A stretch of DNA of 64,000 bases from Burkholderiales bacterium (lineage in GTDB: Bacteria; Pseudomonadota; Gammaproteobacteria; Burkholderiales; SG8-41). The translations under genes and the position numbers were made by a program. The first letter of the stretch is position 1. The number at the start of each line of letters is the position of its first letter. The notes beneath the pieces are model-generated. The model ran no database searches, was not told the DNA's origin, and saw only the letters and a program-made list of their open reading frames with translations. Of this stretch, positions 26,300 to 34,881 are shown piece by piece. The stretch is taken from the NCBI GenBank assembly GCA_036262035.1, contig DATAJS010000010.1, positions 310,001 through 374,000 on the forward strand, read 5' to 3'.

Positions 26300-27016
26300 T
26301 CACTTCGAATAGCCGACGAGCTCGGCGATGAGGTAGTCGCCGCGGATGCGCAGCGGATACTCGCCGCCGCCGTCGCCACCTCCCTGTGACGTGTCGAAAT
26401 GCTGCGAGTTCGCGCTGGTCCGCACCGCGCGGCGCACGCTCGGCACGTACCAGTCGATCTCGGCGATCTCTTCCTGGGTGCGGTAGCCCTCCATGTTGCC
26501 GGCGAACACCGAGCGCTCGATCTTCAGCGCGTCGAACTCGCCGGCCGGGACGCGCACGCGCTCCCAGCCGATGACGCGGCCGCTGACATGCGTGTTGAAG
26601 GTGCGGCCCGTCACCACGTCGGTCGAGCGCAGCACGCTGTGCCAGCGCTTGCCGGGCTCGAGCGGATAGTCGTATGCGGTGTAGGTCGGGTCGTAGCGGA
26701 AGCGCTGGGTGTTGGTGAGCGGCAGCTCGCGGCCGTTCCAGCCCGGCGCGTAGACGAGGGTATCGAGCAGCTTGCCGTCGTTCGAGAGCTGAACGACGAC
26801 GCCCGCGGGATCGACGCGTACGACCTGGTAGCGGTAGATGCCGCGGGGCAGCTTCGTCCAGCCGTCATGGACGGCGTAATCCCAGTAGTCGCCGACCTTC
26901 ACCTGTGGCGAGACAGCCGCGGGCGCCGAGGCGGCGGTGCCGGGTGGGGAGGCGATCGGGGCGGCGCACGCTGCGAGCGCCGCGACCACGAACACGAGGG
27001 CGAAGCGAGTTTTCAT
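26300..27016 (-). CDS. Putative lipoprotein, paralogue A
   Basis: This 238-residue protein has a lipoprotein signal (ALVFVVAALAAC, lipid-modified Cys near 17) and an Ala/Pro-rich stretch. The globular domain contains KVGDYWDYAVHDGWTKLPRG, YAPGWNGRELPLTNTQRFRY, YDYPLEPGKRW, VRVPAGEFDALKI and WYVPSVRRAVRT. The next gene encodes a clear paralogue with the same blocks. The pattern of paired strands and 'VPAGEFDALK' resembles periplasmic DUF-type beta proteins, but I cannot name the family. The frame is open far upstream, but the signal peptide fixes ATG 27016. It sits between ubiE and the Tim44-like gene. Confidence 0.82.
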   Translation of the reverse strand: MKTRFALVFVVAALAACAAPIASPPGTAASAPAAVSPQVKVGDYWDYAVHDGWTKLPRGIYRYQVVRVDPAGVVVQLSNDGKLLDTLVYAPGWNGRELPLTNTQRFRYDPTYTAYDYPLEPGKRWHSVLRSTDVVTGRTFNTHVSGRVIGWERVRVPAGEFDALKIERSVFAGNMEGYRTQEEIAEIDWYVPSVRRAVRTSANSQHFDTSQGGGDGGGEYPLRIRGDYLIAELVGYSK

Positions 27017-27048
27017 GACGGTCTCCCGCAAGAAAACGGTTGAGTTGC

Positions 27049-27771
27049 TCAGTGCCCGCCGTGCTGCACGAGCTCCGCGATCAGCCAGTCGCCGTAGACG
27101 CGCAGCGGCCGAAACCGGCCGCCGCTGCGCGAAGTGTCGAGATGGCTCGAGCGTCCTTCCTTCACCACGACGTAACCCAACTGCGGCACGTACCAGTCGA
27201 CTTCGACGATCTCTTCCTGCAGCTTGAACGATTCCATGTTGCCGGCGTACACCGTGCGTACGACCTGCAGCGCATCGAAGTCGCCCGCAGGCACCCGTAT
27301 CCGGTGCCATCCGCCGACGTTGACGTGCACGTGCGTGTGGTAGGTCTGACCCGTCTCGGGATCGGTCGATCTCACGATACGCTTCCACGCCTTGCCCGGA
27401 TACAGCGGAAAATCGAACGCGGGAAACGGCGGCTCGTAGCGGAACCGCTGGAGGTTGGTCAGCGGCGCCTGGAGCGCGTTCCATCCGGGCGCGTAAACAC
27501 GTGTGTCGAGAAGCTGGCCGTCCTGCGTGAGATCGACGATGAACGACGCCGGATCGACCCGCGACACGGTGTAGCGCACGAGCGCACGCGGCAGTCCGGT
27601 GTACGCGTCGCGCACCGCGTATTCCCAGAACTCGCCGACCTTGGGCGTCGGCGCCGGCACCGTGGCGACGCCGGGCGGCGGCGCGACCTCAGGCGGGGTG
27701 GTCATCGCGCAGCCCGCGAGCAAGCCGCAGGCGAGGGCGCCTGCGGTGAGCCAGCCGCGGAACTTCGTCAC
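27049..27771 (-). CDS. Putative lipoprotein, paralogue B
   Basis: This protein of about 240 residues is a paralogue of the neighbouring lipoprotein. It has a lipobox in LACGLLAGC, then the same blocks: KVGEFWEYAVRDAYTGLPRA, YAPGWNALQAPLTNLQRFRY, FDFPLYPGKAW, IRVPAGDFDALQV and DWYVPQLGYVVV. The frame runs to an ATG at 27816, but those extra residues are encoded by the YCCGTCAC repeat, so GTG 27771 is chosen. The two genes are 32 bases apart and clearly arose by tandem duplication. Role unknown; probably an outer-membrane-anchored periplasmic protein. Confidence 0.8.
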   Translation of the reverse strand: MTKFRGWLTAGALACGLLAGCAMTTPPEVAPPPGVATVPAPTPKVGEFWEYAVRDAYTGLPRALVRYTVSRVDPASFIVDLTQDGQLLDTRVYAPGWNALQAPLTNLQRFRYEPPFPAFDFPLYPGKAWKRIVRSTDPETGQTYHTHVHVNVGGWHRIRVPAGDFDALQVVRTVYAGNMESFKLQEEIVEVDWYVPQLGYVVVKEGRSSHLDTSRSGGRFRPLRVYGDWLIAELVQHGGH

Positions 27772-27778
27772 CGCTCTA

Positions 27779-27844
27779 CCCGTCACCGCTTGATCCGTCA
27801 CCGTATCACCCGTCACGCTTTATCCGTCACGGGTCGCCCGTCAC
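27779..27844. repeat. Five YCCGTCAC repeats between ubiE and lipoprotein B
   Basis: The octamers CCCGTCAC and TCCGTCAC alternate five times with periods of 15, 15, 14 and 14 bases. The same alternating octamers reappear on the other side of the ubiE-DUF971 pair (28970-29018). The array ends four bases before the ubiE stop. Confidence 0.75.
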
Positions 27845-27848
27845 GAAC

Positions 27849-28589
27849 TCAGTACTTAACACCCCGGTGCAGCGCCACTATTCCCGCCGCGAGGTTGTGG
27901 AAATCGACTTTGTCGAAACCGGCGTCGTACATCATGGCTTTCAGGGTTTCCTGGTCCGGGTGCACGCGGATCGATTCGGCGAGATAGCGGTAGCTGTCGG
28001 CGTCTCCCGCCACCGCCTTGCCGAGCCGCGGCAGCACCTGGAAGGAGTACGTGTCGTAGAGCGGCGCCAGCGGTTTCCACACGCGCGAGAACTCGAGCAC
28101 GAGAAGCCGCCCGCCGGGCCGGAGCACGCGGCGCATCTCCGCGAGCGCCAGGTCCTTGTGCGTCATGTTGCGCAGCCCGAAAGCGACCGTGACGCAGTCG
28201 AACGTGTCCGGGCGAAACGGCAGCCGCTCGGCGTCGCACTGCGCGGCCGGTACGACGGCGCCGGCGTCGAGCAGGCGATCGCGTCCTATCCCGAGCATCG
28301 CGCCGTTGATGTCGGTGAACACGACGGTGCCTTCGTCGCCGACGCGCTTCGCGAACTCGCGCGACAGATCGCCGGTGCCGCCCGCGACGTCGAGCACGCG
28401 GTCGCCCGGGCGCACGCCGCTCTTCTCGATGGTGAAGCGCTTCCACAGCCGATGCAGGCCGAGCGACATGAGGTCGTTCATCACGTCGTAGCTCTTCGCG
28501 ACTGAGGTGAAGACGCCGCCGACGCGTTTCGCCTTCTCGTCTTCCGGCACTTCCTGGAAGCCGAAATGGGTGGTGTTCGGCTCCTTCAT
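27849..28589 (-). CDS. ubiE: Ubiquinone/menaquinone C-methyltransferase UbiE
   Basis: This 246-residue SAM-dependent enzyme methylates C-2 of the benzoquinol ring in ubiquinone synthesis (and demethylmenaquinone where present). Signatures are [25 protein letters not shown], the SAM site [30 protein letters not shown] and [26 protein letters not shown] at the end. It overlaps the DUF971 gene start region by four bases (ATGA) and heads toward the lipoproteins, Tim44-like, ubiJ and ubiB genes on the same strand. Confidence 0.96.
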   Translation of the reverse strand: MKEPNTTHFGFQEVPEDEKAKRVGGVFTSVAKSYDVMNDLMSLGLHRLWKRFTIEKSGVRPGDRVLDVAGGTGDLSREFAKRVGDEGTVVFTDINGAMLGIGRDRLLDAGAVVPAAQCDAERLPFRPDTFDCVTVAFGLRNMTHKDLALAEMRRVLRPGGRLLVLEFSRVWKPLAPLYDTYSFQVLPRLGKAVAGDADSYRYLAESIRVHPDQETLKAMMYDAGFDKVDFHNLAAGIVALHRGVKY

Positions 28590-28948
28590 GCCGCGTCCCT
28601 GCTCGCGCCGGCTTCAGCCAGTCGCGCGAGATACTGCGCCCACATCGCGTCCTGGCGCTCGCCGTAGGCATACAGCAGGTCCCACGAATAGATGCCGGTA
28701 TCGTGACCGTCGGAAAACCTGAGCTGGATCGCGTAGTGGCCGACCGGGTCGATGGCGACGATCTTCACGTCCTTCTTGCCGGCCTGAAGCACTTCCTGTC
28801 CCGGCCCATGGCCGCGCACTTCGGCCGACGGCGAGTGCACGCGCAGGAATTCGGACGGCAGGCGGAAGCGCTTGCCGTCGGCGTAAGCGATCTCGAGGAC
28901 CTGCGACTTGTCGTGCAGGATGATTTCGGTGGGTGTGGGAGTCGACAT
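28586..28948 (-). CDS. DUF971 family protein
   Basis: This 120-residue protein is of the DUF971 family, related to the N-terminal domain of gamma-butyrobetaine hydroxylase. Marks are [32 protein letters not shown] cut into its parts, [33 protein letters not shown] in pieces, and a C-terminal helix. The family is linked by context to Fe-S or quinone metabolism, without a proven function. ATG 28948 gives the family start; the frame extends to 28990 through repeat DNA. It overlaps ubiE by four bases. Confidence 0.85.
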   Translation of the reverse strand: MSTPTPTEIILHDKSQVLEIAYADGKRFRLPSEFLRVHSPSAEVRGHGPGQEVLQAGKKDVKIVAIDPVGHYAIQLRFSDGHDTGIYSWDLLYAYGERQDAMWAQYLARLAEAGASRDAA

Positions 28949-28969
28949 CGGAAAGCGGGGAGAAGGGTT

Positions 28970-29018
28970 CTCGTCACGGTCATCCGTCACGGCTCACCCG
29001 TCACGCTGCATCCGTCAC
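28970..29018. repeat. Four CGTCAC octamer repeats between HIT and DUF971 genes
   Basis: CTCGTCAC, TCCGTCAC, CCCGTCAC and TCCGTCAC follow each other with periods of 13, 14 and 14 bases. The unit matches the array at 27779-27844 in sequence and orientation, so the ubiE-DUF971 pair is bracketed by the same repeat family. Confidence 0.72.
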
Positions 29019-29031
29019 GCGGCAAATGATA

Positions 29032-29439
29032 TCAGTCCAGCGCCGCCGCCAGCGCCCCCGCGAGCGCGGCGGTATTGACCTCGCGCTGCACCGCGAGCGG
29101 CGAGCGCTGCGCGCTCGACCAGATCGGCTGCGGAAAATGCGGATCGTCCGCGAAGCGCGGCACGACGTGCCAGTGGATGTGCGGCACCAGGTTGCCGAGG
29201 CTCGCGAGGTTGATCTTGTCCGGCTGGAGAAGCTCGCGCAGCACCGATTCGACCGCGAACACGACTTCCATGAGATGGATGCAGTCGGCGTCGGAGAGAT
29301 CGGTCATCTCTTTCACGTGCGCTTCCCAGATCACGCGGCAAAAGCCCGGGTAGCCCGGCTCGGCGACGTGCACGACCCGGCAGCGCTCATCGCGCCAGAG
29401 CAGCTCGCCGCCGGTGCGGCTGCAAAGCTCACATTCCAT
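29032..29439 (-). CDS. HIT family hydrolase
   Basis: This 135-residue protein has the histidine-triad motif in LVPHIHWHVVPRF (HxHxHxx) near residue 85 and a CELC pair at its start that may bind zinc. HIT proteins hydrolyse AMP-X bonds such as those of dinucleoside polyphosphates. The ATG at 29439 is chosen because the CELC block starts there, while the open frame extends to 29496. It lies upstream of DUF971-ubiE on the same strand across the octamer array. Confidence 0.88.
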   Translation of the reverse strand: MECELCSRTGGELLWRDERCRVVHVAEPGYPGFCRVIWEAHVKEMTDLSDADCIHLMEVVFAVESVLRELLQPDKINLASLGNLVPHIHWHVVPRFADDPHFPQPIWSSAQRSPLAVQREVNTAALAGALAAALD

Positions 29440-29550
29440 GCCCTCTCCCGAAGCTTGCGGGAGCTTATCGCGCCCGGCGGCTACGGCAAAGCACACAAGA
29501 GCAAAAAGGCCCGCCGAAGCGGGCCAAGGAGATTGTCGCAGGACGCGACG

Positions 29551-30732
29551 TCAGAAAGTGTGGCGAACCGCGAACGCGACAGCGTCTTCGTCCTGGCCGC
29601 CCGCGATCGCAGCGCCGAGGCCACCGAGGCGATAGGCGGCGCCCGAGTCGTTGTTCAGGCGAACGTAACCGACGGTGAACTCGGTCCGTTTGCTGAACGT
29701 GTACACGTAGCGGACCTGCCACAGGGTCGCGCCGGTGTCGAGGATTGCCGACGGAGCCGGACGGTAGCCTGCGCCGGTCGCGGTCCCGACCACGACGCCG
29801 GCCGCCCCGCGCATGTCACGCGCCTGGGTGAACGCGGCGCGCAGGCCGTGGGGTCCGACGATTTTCCAGTCCACGCCGACGTGCCAGGCGCGCGCTTTCA
29901 CGTCTCCGCCCGCAACACCGACCGGAACGTCGAAGCGCTGCTCGGTGTACTGACCGCCGAAGCGCACCGGACCCCACGTGTAGGCCGCACCGATTTGCCA
30001 GCCGTTGTCCTTGCTGCTGTCCGGGCCGCCCGCGCCCGCGTAGTCGCGATGCTGCTCGAAACCGGCCGAGACGTACAGCGGGCCGGCCGAATACTGGGCG
30101 CCGATCGAGAGGATACGCGGCTTGTTGTTGGTCGCCGCTTCGAGCGTGCCGGTCGAGGGCTGCGACGTCGTGAAGCCCGCCATCACCTGGAAGCCGGCGA
30201 ACGTCGGGCTGTCGTAGGTGATCAGGTTCTGCTGGCGTTTCTTGAAGTTTGCGCGATTCGCACCGACGGCGTCGGTCGTCGAATCCGCGGTCAGCAGGAA
30301 CGCGGTACCGAAGATGCCCGTGTCGTTGCCGCCGACGACCGTCGGGCTGATGCTGCGCTTGAACGGCGTGTCCCAGTTGCCGACGAACACGTTACCGAAG
30401 CCGCCCTTGAAGCCGAGCGCGCTGTTACGGCCGCACCAGCCGTTCTGGCTCTGGCCGCGGGGATCGGCGGTGCTCGCGCACTGGAACCACACCGACAGAC
30501 CGCCGCCGAGCTTCTCTTCGCCTTTGAAGCCGATTTCGCTGCCGGGGGTCTGGATGAAGTCCGCGTTCGAGCGCGAGGGGTTACCCGCAGCGCTCGAGTT
30601 GCCCTGATCGGCGCGCACGGTGTATTCGACGTACATGGTGCCGAACACCTGAACCGTGCTCGACTGGGCCAGGGCGACCGTGGATGTCCCGAAGGCACCG
30701 GCCAGCGCAACAGCCAGCATTGTCTTTTTCAA
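29551..30732 (-). CDS. Trimeric outer-membrane porin A
   Basis: This 393-residue porin of the Burkholderia/Neisseria type has a signal peptide ending ALAQ and begins SSTVQVFGTMYVEY. Typical blocks are EIGFKGEEKLGGGLSVWFQC, NSALGFKGGFGNVFVGNWDTPFK and a closing Phe in FAVRHTF. Strong ribosome site GGGAGG lies eight bases before TTG 30732, and the second porin's start aligns to this TTG. Porin B at 47599 is nearly the same except in the last third, around the loop after ARDM. The two lie in opposite orientation. It is divergent from the two-component system, which may control it. Confidence 0.93.
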   Translation of the reverse strand: MKKTMLAVALAGAFGTSTVALAQSSTVQVFGTMYVEYTVRADQGNSSAAGNPSRSNADFIQTPGSEIGFKGEEKLGGGLSVWFQCASTADPRGQSQNGWCGRNSALGFKGGFGNVFVGNWDTPFKRSISPTVVGGNDTGIFGTAFLLTADSTTDAVGANRANFKKRQQNLITYDSPTFAGFQVMAGFTTSQPSTGTLEAATNNKPRILSIGAQYSAGPLYVSAGFEQHRDYAGAGGPDSSKDNGWQIGAAYTWGPVRFGGQYTEQRFDVPVGVAGGDVKARAWHVGVDWKIVGPHGLRAAFTQARDMRGAAGVVVGTATGAGYRPAPSAILDTGATLWQVRYVYTFSKRTEFTVGYVRLNNDSGAAYRLGGLGAAIAGGQDEDAVAFAVRHTF

Positions 30733-30860
30733 CTGGTTTTCCTCCCTTGATCGGTGTGCATTGCTCTGTGAACAGGCGCAAAGGCCGAGGGCGATTGTGT
30801 CGTCGGGAGGCGGCGCACCACCATGGGAATCTTGTCCCGTGCGGCATGGAGCGGATGACT

Positions 30861-30881
30861 CGACCGCCGCGCGGGCGGTCG
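30861..30881. promoter_or_regulatory. Perfect 8-bp hairpin in the porin A/histidine kinase divergent region
   Basis: CGACCGCC (30861-30868) pairs with GGCGGTCG (30874-30881) around GCGCG. It sits within the 205-base gap between the divergent porin A and kinase genes, near TATCTATG. It could be an operator or a leader stem; I see no convincing -35/-10 pair here. Confidence 0.4.
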
Positions 30882-30937
30882 TGGTATCTATGTACCGTGA
30901 GCAATGCGCGCGGGGGCGCGCCTCCGGGAAAGACGCG

Positions 30938-32668
30938 ATGTCCGACACCACTGCAGTGAAGCAGACGTCGTTGCGCGGTTCGGCGAGCGATCGCCCAGCC
31001 TCTCAGTCGCAGTCCGCGCGCCTGCGCAGCGATACCGGCGATGCGAAGCTCTTCGCGGCGATGCGCCTCATACTCGCGATCACCGGCCTCGCGATCATCT
31101 ACGTCGATCCGATGGAGCCCAAGGCGCGAGAGGCCGTGACCTATGGCGTGCTCGTCACGTACTGTCTCTATGCGGCGGGCGTGATCGCCTACGGCCTGCG
31201 GGGCGGGTGGCATACCGACCAGCGCCTGCTGTGCGCTCTGGACGTGGCGTTCGCGTTCGTCCTCATCCTCTGGACCAAGGGCACCCACAGCATCTTCTTT
31301 TATGTCCTGTTGTTTCCGATCCTGGTGGTGTCGTTCTCCCATGGATACAGGGACGGTCTGCTCTTCACGGCGGCGAGCCTGGCGGCGTTCGTCGCAGCCG
31401 GCGTCCTCGTCGATGCAGGCCAGTACGAGCTCACGGGCCTGCAGATACGGCGCCCGGTCTACATGCTCGCGTTCGGCTATATGGTGGCGCGCTGGGGCGG
31501 ACGGCAAATTCTCTTCGCACGGCGTCTCATGCTGCTGCGCGACGTGAACGCTTCGAGCGGACGGACGTCCGCGCGCGACCTGATCGAGCTCAACGTGCGG
31601 CGCATCCGCGAATTCCACGCGGCGCAGCGCTGCGTGCTCGTCCTGCGCAACGACGCGCAGCAGTCCTACGTCATCTACGCGTCGCTGAAGGATGCACAGC
31701 ACGCGAGCGCGGCGCGCGAGATGAGCCGCGAGAGCGGGGAGAGGCTCCTGTGCTTCGGCGAGAACGCGAGCGTGCTCTATCGACAACAGCGCTTTCCGGC
31801 CTCCGGCCCGCGCTGCGTGTGCATCACGCCCGATGGGAAAGGCGAACGGATTTCGCCGTGTCCGCCTGCCGCGTGCGAGTTCGTCGCCGAGCTGCTGGAG
31901 GCGCGCTACTTCGCGGCCGTGCCCTACAGTCAGAGCGACGGGACCACCGGCCGACTTGTCCTGACGTCGCGGCACCGCCGCTATACCCCGGACGACGTCG
32001 GATTCCTGCGGCAGTTCAGCACTGCGGTCGCGAAGGTGGTCGAAAACCTGCAACTGGTGGACGAGCTCGTCTCGAGCGCTGCGGAGCACGAGCGCGTGCT
32101 GATTTCGCGTGACATTCACGACGCGGCCGTGCAGCCCTACATCGGTCTGCGCCTTGCGCTCGAAGCGCTGCAGCGCGAGCCCGACACCGGTGTGCGCGAG
32201 CGCAGGATTCAGGACCTCGTCGACATGGCGAATGCGACAGTCCGGGACCTGCGCGGGTATACGCGCGGTCTGCTGGCCGGAGAGATCCCGGGCGGCTCGT
32301 TGCGCGAGGGCATCCTCATGCAGGCCGACCGTCACCGCCGCTTCTACGGCCTCGAAATCTCTACCGACGTCGACGCACGAGCGGGCGATTTGAGCGGCCG
32401 TTTCGCGTCGCACGTGTTCTATATCGTCGTCGAAGCGCTCGCGAACGTCGTGAAGCACACGGCGTCGCGTCGCGCGTTCATCGAAGTGTGGTCCGCGGAA
32501 GGCGGGCTGAACGTGCGGGTCGGCAACGAGCGCGCGCCCGGGGACGAGGCGCCCACCTCGTTCGTGCCGAAGTCCATCAAATCGCGCGTGGAGGCGCTCG
32601 GCGGATCGCTGGAGCTCCAGCACACCGAATACCATACGGTCGTACATGCGACGGTGCCCGCACAATGA
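30938..32668 (+). CDS. Sensor histidine kinase, NarL/DesK type
   Basis: This 576-residue kinase has about six membrane helices (roughly 40-220), a GAF-like region (about 245-375), a HisKA_3 dimerisation helix with the phosphorylated His394 in ISRDIHDAAVQPYIGLRLALE split at RDIHD, and a C-terminal ATPase domain with FYIVVEALANVVKHTA. It signals to the response regulator whose ATG overlaps its stop (ATGA). The G-box is short and diverged, as often in this class. The divergent porin gene across 205 bases is a candidate target; the input signal is unknown. Confidence 0.9.
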   Translation: MSDTTAVKQTSLRGSASDRPASQSQSARLRSDTGDAKLFAAMRLILAITGLAIIYVDPMEPKAREAVTYGVLVTYCLYAAGVIAYGLRGGWHTDQRLLCALDVAFAFVLILWTKGTHSIFFYVLLFPILVVSFSHGYRDGLLFTAASLAAFVAAGVLVDAGQYELTGLQIRRPVYMLAFGYMVARWGGRQILFARRLMLLRDVNASSGRTSARDLIELNVRRIREFHAAQRCVLVLRNDAQQSYVIYASLKDAQHASAAREMSRESGERLLCFGENASVLYRQQRFPASGPRCVCITPDGKGERISPCPPAACEFVAELLEARYFAAVPYSQSDGTTGRLVLTSRHRRYTPDDVGFLRQFSTAVAKVVENLQLVDELVSSAAEHERVLISRDIHDAAVQPYIGLRLALEALQREPDTGVRERRIQDLVDMANATVRDLRGYTRGLLAGEIPGGSLREGILMQADRHRRFYGLEISTDVDARAGDLSGRFASHVFYIVVEALANVVKHTASRRAFIEVWSAEGGLNVRVGNERAPGDEAPTSFVPKSIKSRVEALGGSLELQHTEYHTVVHATVPAQ

Positions 32669-33354
32669 TTCGATCGCCTGAAACGCCGGACGCGGTACGG
32701 CCGATCCGCATCTTCATCATCGACGATCATCCGACCGTCGCGTGGGGCATCGAGCGGCTCATCGAAAGCGAGGCGCCCCGCATGCTCGTTGTCGGCAAGG
32801 CGAGCCGCTGCGCCGAGGCGCTGACTCCGATCGTGGAAGCCCGGCCGGACGTCGTGCTGCTCGATCTCGATCTCGGCGACGAAAGCGGCCTCGACGTCAT
32901 ACCGGCGGTGCTTGCCGTGTCGTCCGCGCGCATACTCGTACTGACCGGCGTCAGGGATCCCGAGGCGCACGAAGCCGCGATACGCGCCGGCGCGCTCGGC
33001 GTCGTCGGCAAGGACATACCGACGCCGCAGCTGCTCGACGCCATCTGCAAAGTACACCGCGGGGAGCTCACGGTGGACCGGCGGGTGACCGAACGCCTGC
33101 TCGCGGCCATCGCGCCGGCGAGGCAACGCTGCGCCGAAGACGAAAAGTTCGCGAGCCTCACGGGCCGCGAGCGCGACATCGTGCGGGCGCTGGGCGCCCA
33201 GCCCGAGCTCGGGCTCAAGGCGCTTGCGGCACGCCTCGGAATCTCGGAGCGCACGCTGCGCAACCACCTGAGCTCGATATACGAAAAGCTCGACGTGTCC
33301 GGCCGACTGGAGCTTTACGTCGTCAGCAGCAAGTGGCCCGGCGTGCGCAGCTGA
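32665..33354 (+). CDS. LuxR/NarL-family response regulator
   Basis: This 229-residue regulator has a receiver domain (IRIFIIDDHPTVAWG with Asp20 and Asp21, phospho-acceptor Asp67 in VVLLDLDLG, Thr in ILVLTG and Lys in VVGKDI) and a C-terminal LuxR helix-turn-helix (LTGRERDIVRALG, LAARLGISERTLRNHLSSIYEKL). The ATG overlaps the kinase stop codon. It should bind DNA as a dimer after phosphorylation by the kinase; the divergent porin A promoter is a natural target to test. Confidence 0.93.
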   Translation: MIRSPETPDAVRPIRIFIIDDHPTVAWGIERLIESEAPRMLVVGKASRCAEALTPIVEARPDVVLLDLDLGDESGLDVIPAVLAVSSARILVLTGVRDPEAHEAAIRAGALGVVGKDIPTPQLLDAICKVHRGELTVDRRVTERLLAAIAPARQRCAEDEKFASLTGRERDIVRALGAQPELGLKALAARLGISERTLRNHLSSIYEKLDVSGRLELYVVSSKWPGVRS

Positions 33355-33425
33355 ACGCCTGCGTCCGCCCGCGCCTGAGTCAATAGTCCCATGCCGTCAG
33401 GACACTCGTCCTATGGCTGCCGCGC

Positions 33426-33704
33426 ATGCACGGTATCCATAATGCCGCCACTGTATCGCGCGCCTTCGAAATGTTTACGGCTGCTGCCATCGCTCCGTGC
33501 ACTTCCTGCAGCACTGCTGCGGCCGACCTGCCGGGCAACCTTCCGCTGCACGTCGTGCATCCCGAAACCGCAGAGCCGCACACCTGCAACGCCTGGGGTT
33601 TGGCGGTCTGCCCGACCTGCGGCGGCGGCTGGTATCGCGGCCACGGCGGCCGCTGCACGTTGCTCGGCGTGGCGGGGCCGGCTGCGGCGGCTCGCGACGA
33701 ATAG
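33426..33704 (+). CDS. Hypothetical Cys-rich small protein
   Basis: This 92-residue frame lies in the 367-base gap between the response regulator and the M14 peptidase gene. Third codon positions are mostly G or C, as in real genes here. It has six Cys: an early PCTSC, then HTCNAWGLAVCPTCGGGW and RC, which together could bind zinc or a cluster. I know no family for it. No good ribosome site is visible, and overlapping frames exist on both strands, so the call is tentative. The rest of the gap shows nothing recognisable. Confidence 0.42.
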   Translation: MHGIHNAATVSRAFEMFTAAAIAPCTSCSTAAADLPGNLPLHVVHPETAEPHTCNAWGLAVCPTCGGGWYRGHGGRCTLLGVAGPAAAARDE

Positions 33705-33721
33705 CGCAGCAGCGCGTCTCT

Positions 33722-34795
33722 TCAGCGCTCGCGGTTGAACGTCCAGCGCGCCGCTGCGCGCGCCAGCGTGACGCCGCGATTCACCGCCTTGCGCCGCCAG
33801 TCCGGCGCGGCCGGGCAAAGCATCTCGCGCAGCTTTTCCTTGGTCGGGTGCGCTACGCTGCCATCGCCGTAGAAATGCCAGCGGTTCTCTTCGCGCAGCG
33901 CGTGCAGTACCGCGAGGGGCGGATAGGTGCCGATCTCCTGGAGCACGAAGTCGATGCGCGAGCGCGCCAGCACGTTGGGGAGTGCTGCGCCGAGGCTGCC
34001 GCGCACGGTGTACGCGACCGACGGCTTGCGGGGATCGACGAGGGCGCGCCCGAGCGCCGAACCGAGCGCGGCCGGCGCGGTCGCGGCGACTCCGGCTTGC
34101 GCGATGACGGTGTCGGTACCGCGGCGTCCGAGCCCGGTGTGCAGGTCGAGCGCGAAGACGTACTCGGCGCAGGCGACGTGCTCGCGCAGCCACTCGCAGT
34201 AGAGCCGCGGTCCTTCCTGCAGCTCGGGGCCGCCGTAGAAGAGCCCGCGCGGAAAGTCGTACTGACCTTCCGCGATCGCCTGCTTGACCTTGTTGAACCC
34301 GTGGCCGAGGGCGAACGCCGGCGCGCGCACGCGAAAGCCGTCTCTGGCGGGGGGCGACCTTGGATTGAGCAGCGGGTCGAGGCGCCGGTAGATTTCGGGC
34401 GCACCTTCGAAGCGTCTGCCGTCGACGATGAAGTTGCGGTTCAGATCGACGTTGTTCTCGTTCGTGCGGCGCAGCCGCGCCATGCCGAACGGATTGAGGA
34501 CGTGCACGAACACCGCGGCCTCCTCGGGTCCGAGCACCGGCGGCTGTTCCAGCAGGGCAAGCTGTACCGCAGAGCCCGCAAACGCTTCGACGCCGTGCAT
34601 GCCGCTGCTATGCAGGAAGACGCGACGGGGACGGGCCGCGCCCAGCCACGCGATGTCGACGGCGAGCGGTTCGTCGCGCGGTCCTTTGGCGGACAGTGCG
34701 ATGGCGTGGAGCGCCGCTCCCGCGGCGACCGCGGCGTCGCGAAAGCGCGAGCGCGCGGTGGTGTAGTCGGGCGAGAAGTAGCTTGCGGGATCCAG
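33722..34795 (-). CDS. M14-family zinc carboxypeptidase-like protein (DUF2817)
   Basis: This is a zinc carboxypeptidase-fold enzyme of about 357 residues, similar to the DUF2817/succinylglutamate desuccinylase-like group. Zinc ligands are His67 and Glu70 in GMHGVEAF and His219 in LDLHTGLG; VDLNRNF is the M14 substrate motif and VLQEIGTYPP holds the probable catalytic Glu. Conserved sequence continues upstream of the first ATG (34600) as PASYFSPDYTTAR and HAIALSAKGP. Yet between the in-frame TAA and that ATG there is no ATG, GTG or TTG. CTG 34795 in front of DPASYF is the best start; a mutated start is the alternative. A REP-like repeat lies directly upstream. Confidence 0.8.
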   Translation of the reverse strand: MDPASYFSPDYTTARSRFRDAAVAAGAALHAIALSAKGPRDEPLAVDIAWLGAARPRRVFLHSSGMHGVEAFAGSAVQLALLEQPPVLGPEEAAVFVHVLNPFGMARLRRTNENNVDLNRNFIVDGRRFEGAPEIYRRLDPLLNPRSPPARDGFRVRAPAFALGHGFNKVKQAIAEGQYDFPRGLFYGGPELQEGPRLYCEWLREHVACAEYVFALDLHTGLGRRGTDTVIAQAGVAATAPAALGSALGRALVDPRKPSVAYTVRGSLGAALPNVLARSRIDFVLQEIGTYPPLAVLHALREENRWHFYGDGSVAHPTKEKLREMLCPAAPDWRRKAVNRGVTLARAAARWTFNRER

Positions 34796-34816
34796 GATTT
34801 CTCGTATGAAGCGCAG

Positions 34817-34861
34817 GGTGCGTTAGCGATAGCGTAACGCACCGCGGGACTCTTGCGGTGC
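34817..34861. repeat. REP-like palindromic element upstream of the M14 gene
   Basis: GGTGCGTTA (34817-34825) and TAACGCACC (34835-34843) form a perfect hairpin. A second stem, GCACCGC (34839-34845) with GCGGTGC (34855-34861), shares bases with it, so two folds compete. The TGCGTTA/TAACGCA core is of the kind that recurs between genes in proteobacterial chromosomes. It separates the oxidoreductase stop (34882) from the M14 gene and supplies that gene's upstream in-frame stop. Confidence 0.6.
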
Positions 34862-34881
34862 GCCTGCTCGCATCCTACGGA

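Noticed and set aside
27771-27816. Longer N-terminus for lipoprotein B from ATG 27816
   Set aside because: The added residues are translated repeat DNA and would push the lipoprotein signal inward.
27779-29018. CRISPR array
   Set aside because: The octamers are far too short, spacers are only 5-7 bases, and no cas gene is near.
33391-33738. 115-residue plus-strand frame overlapping the Cys-rich gene
   Set aside because: Arg/Ala-rich with weak codon bias; the other frame has better third-position GC and Cys pairs.
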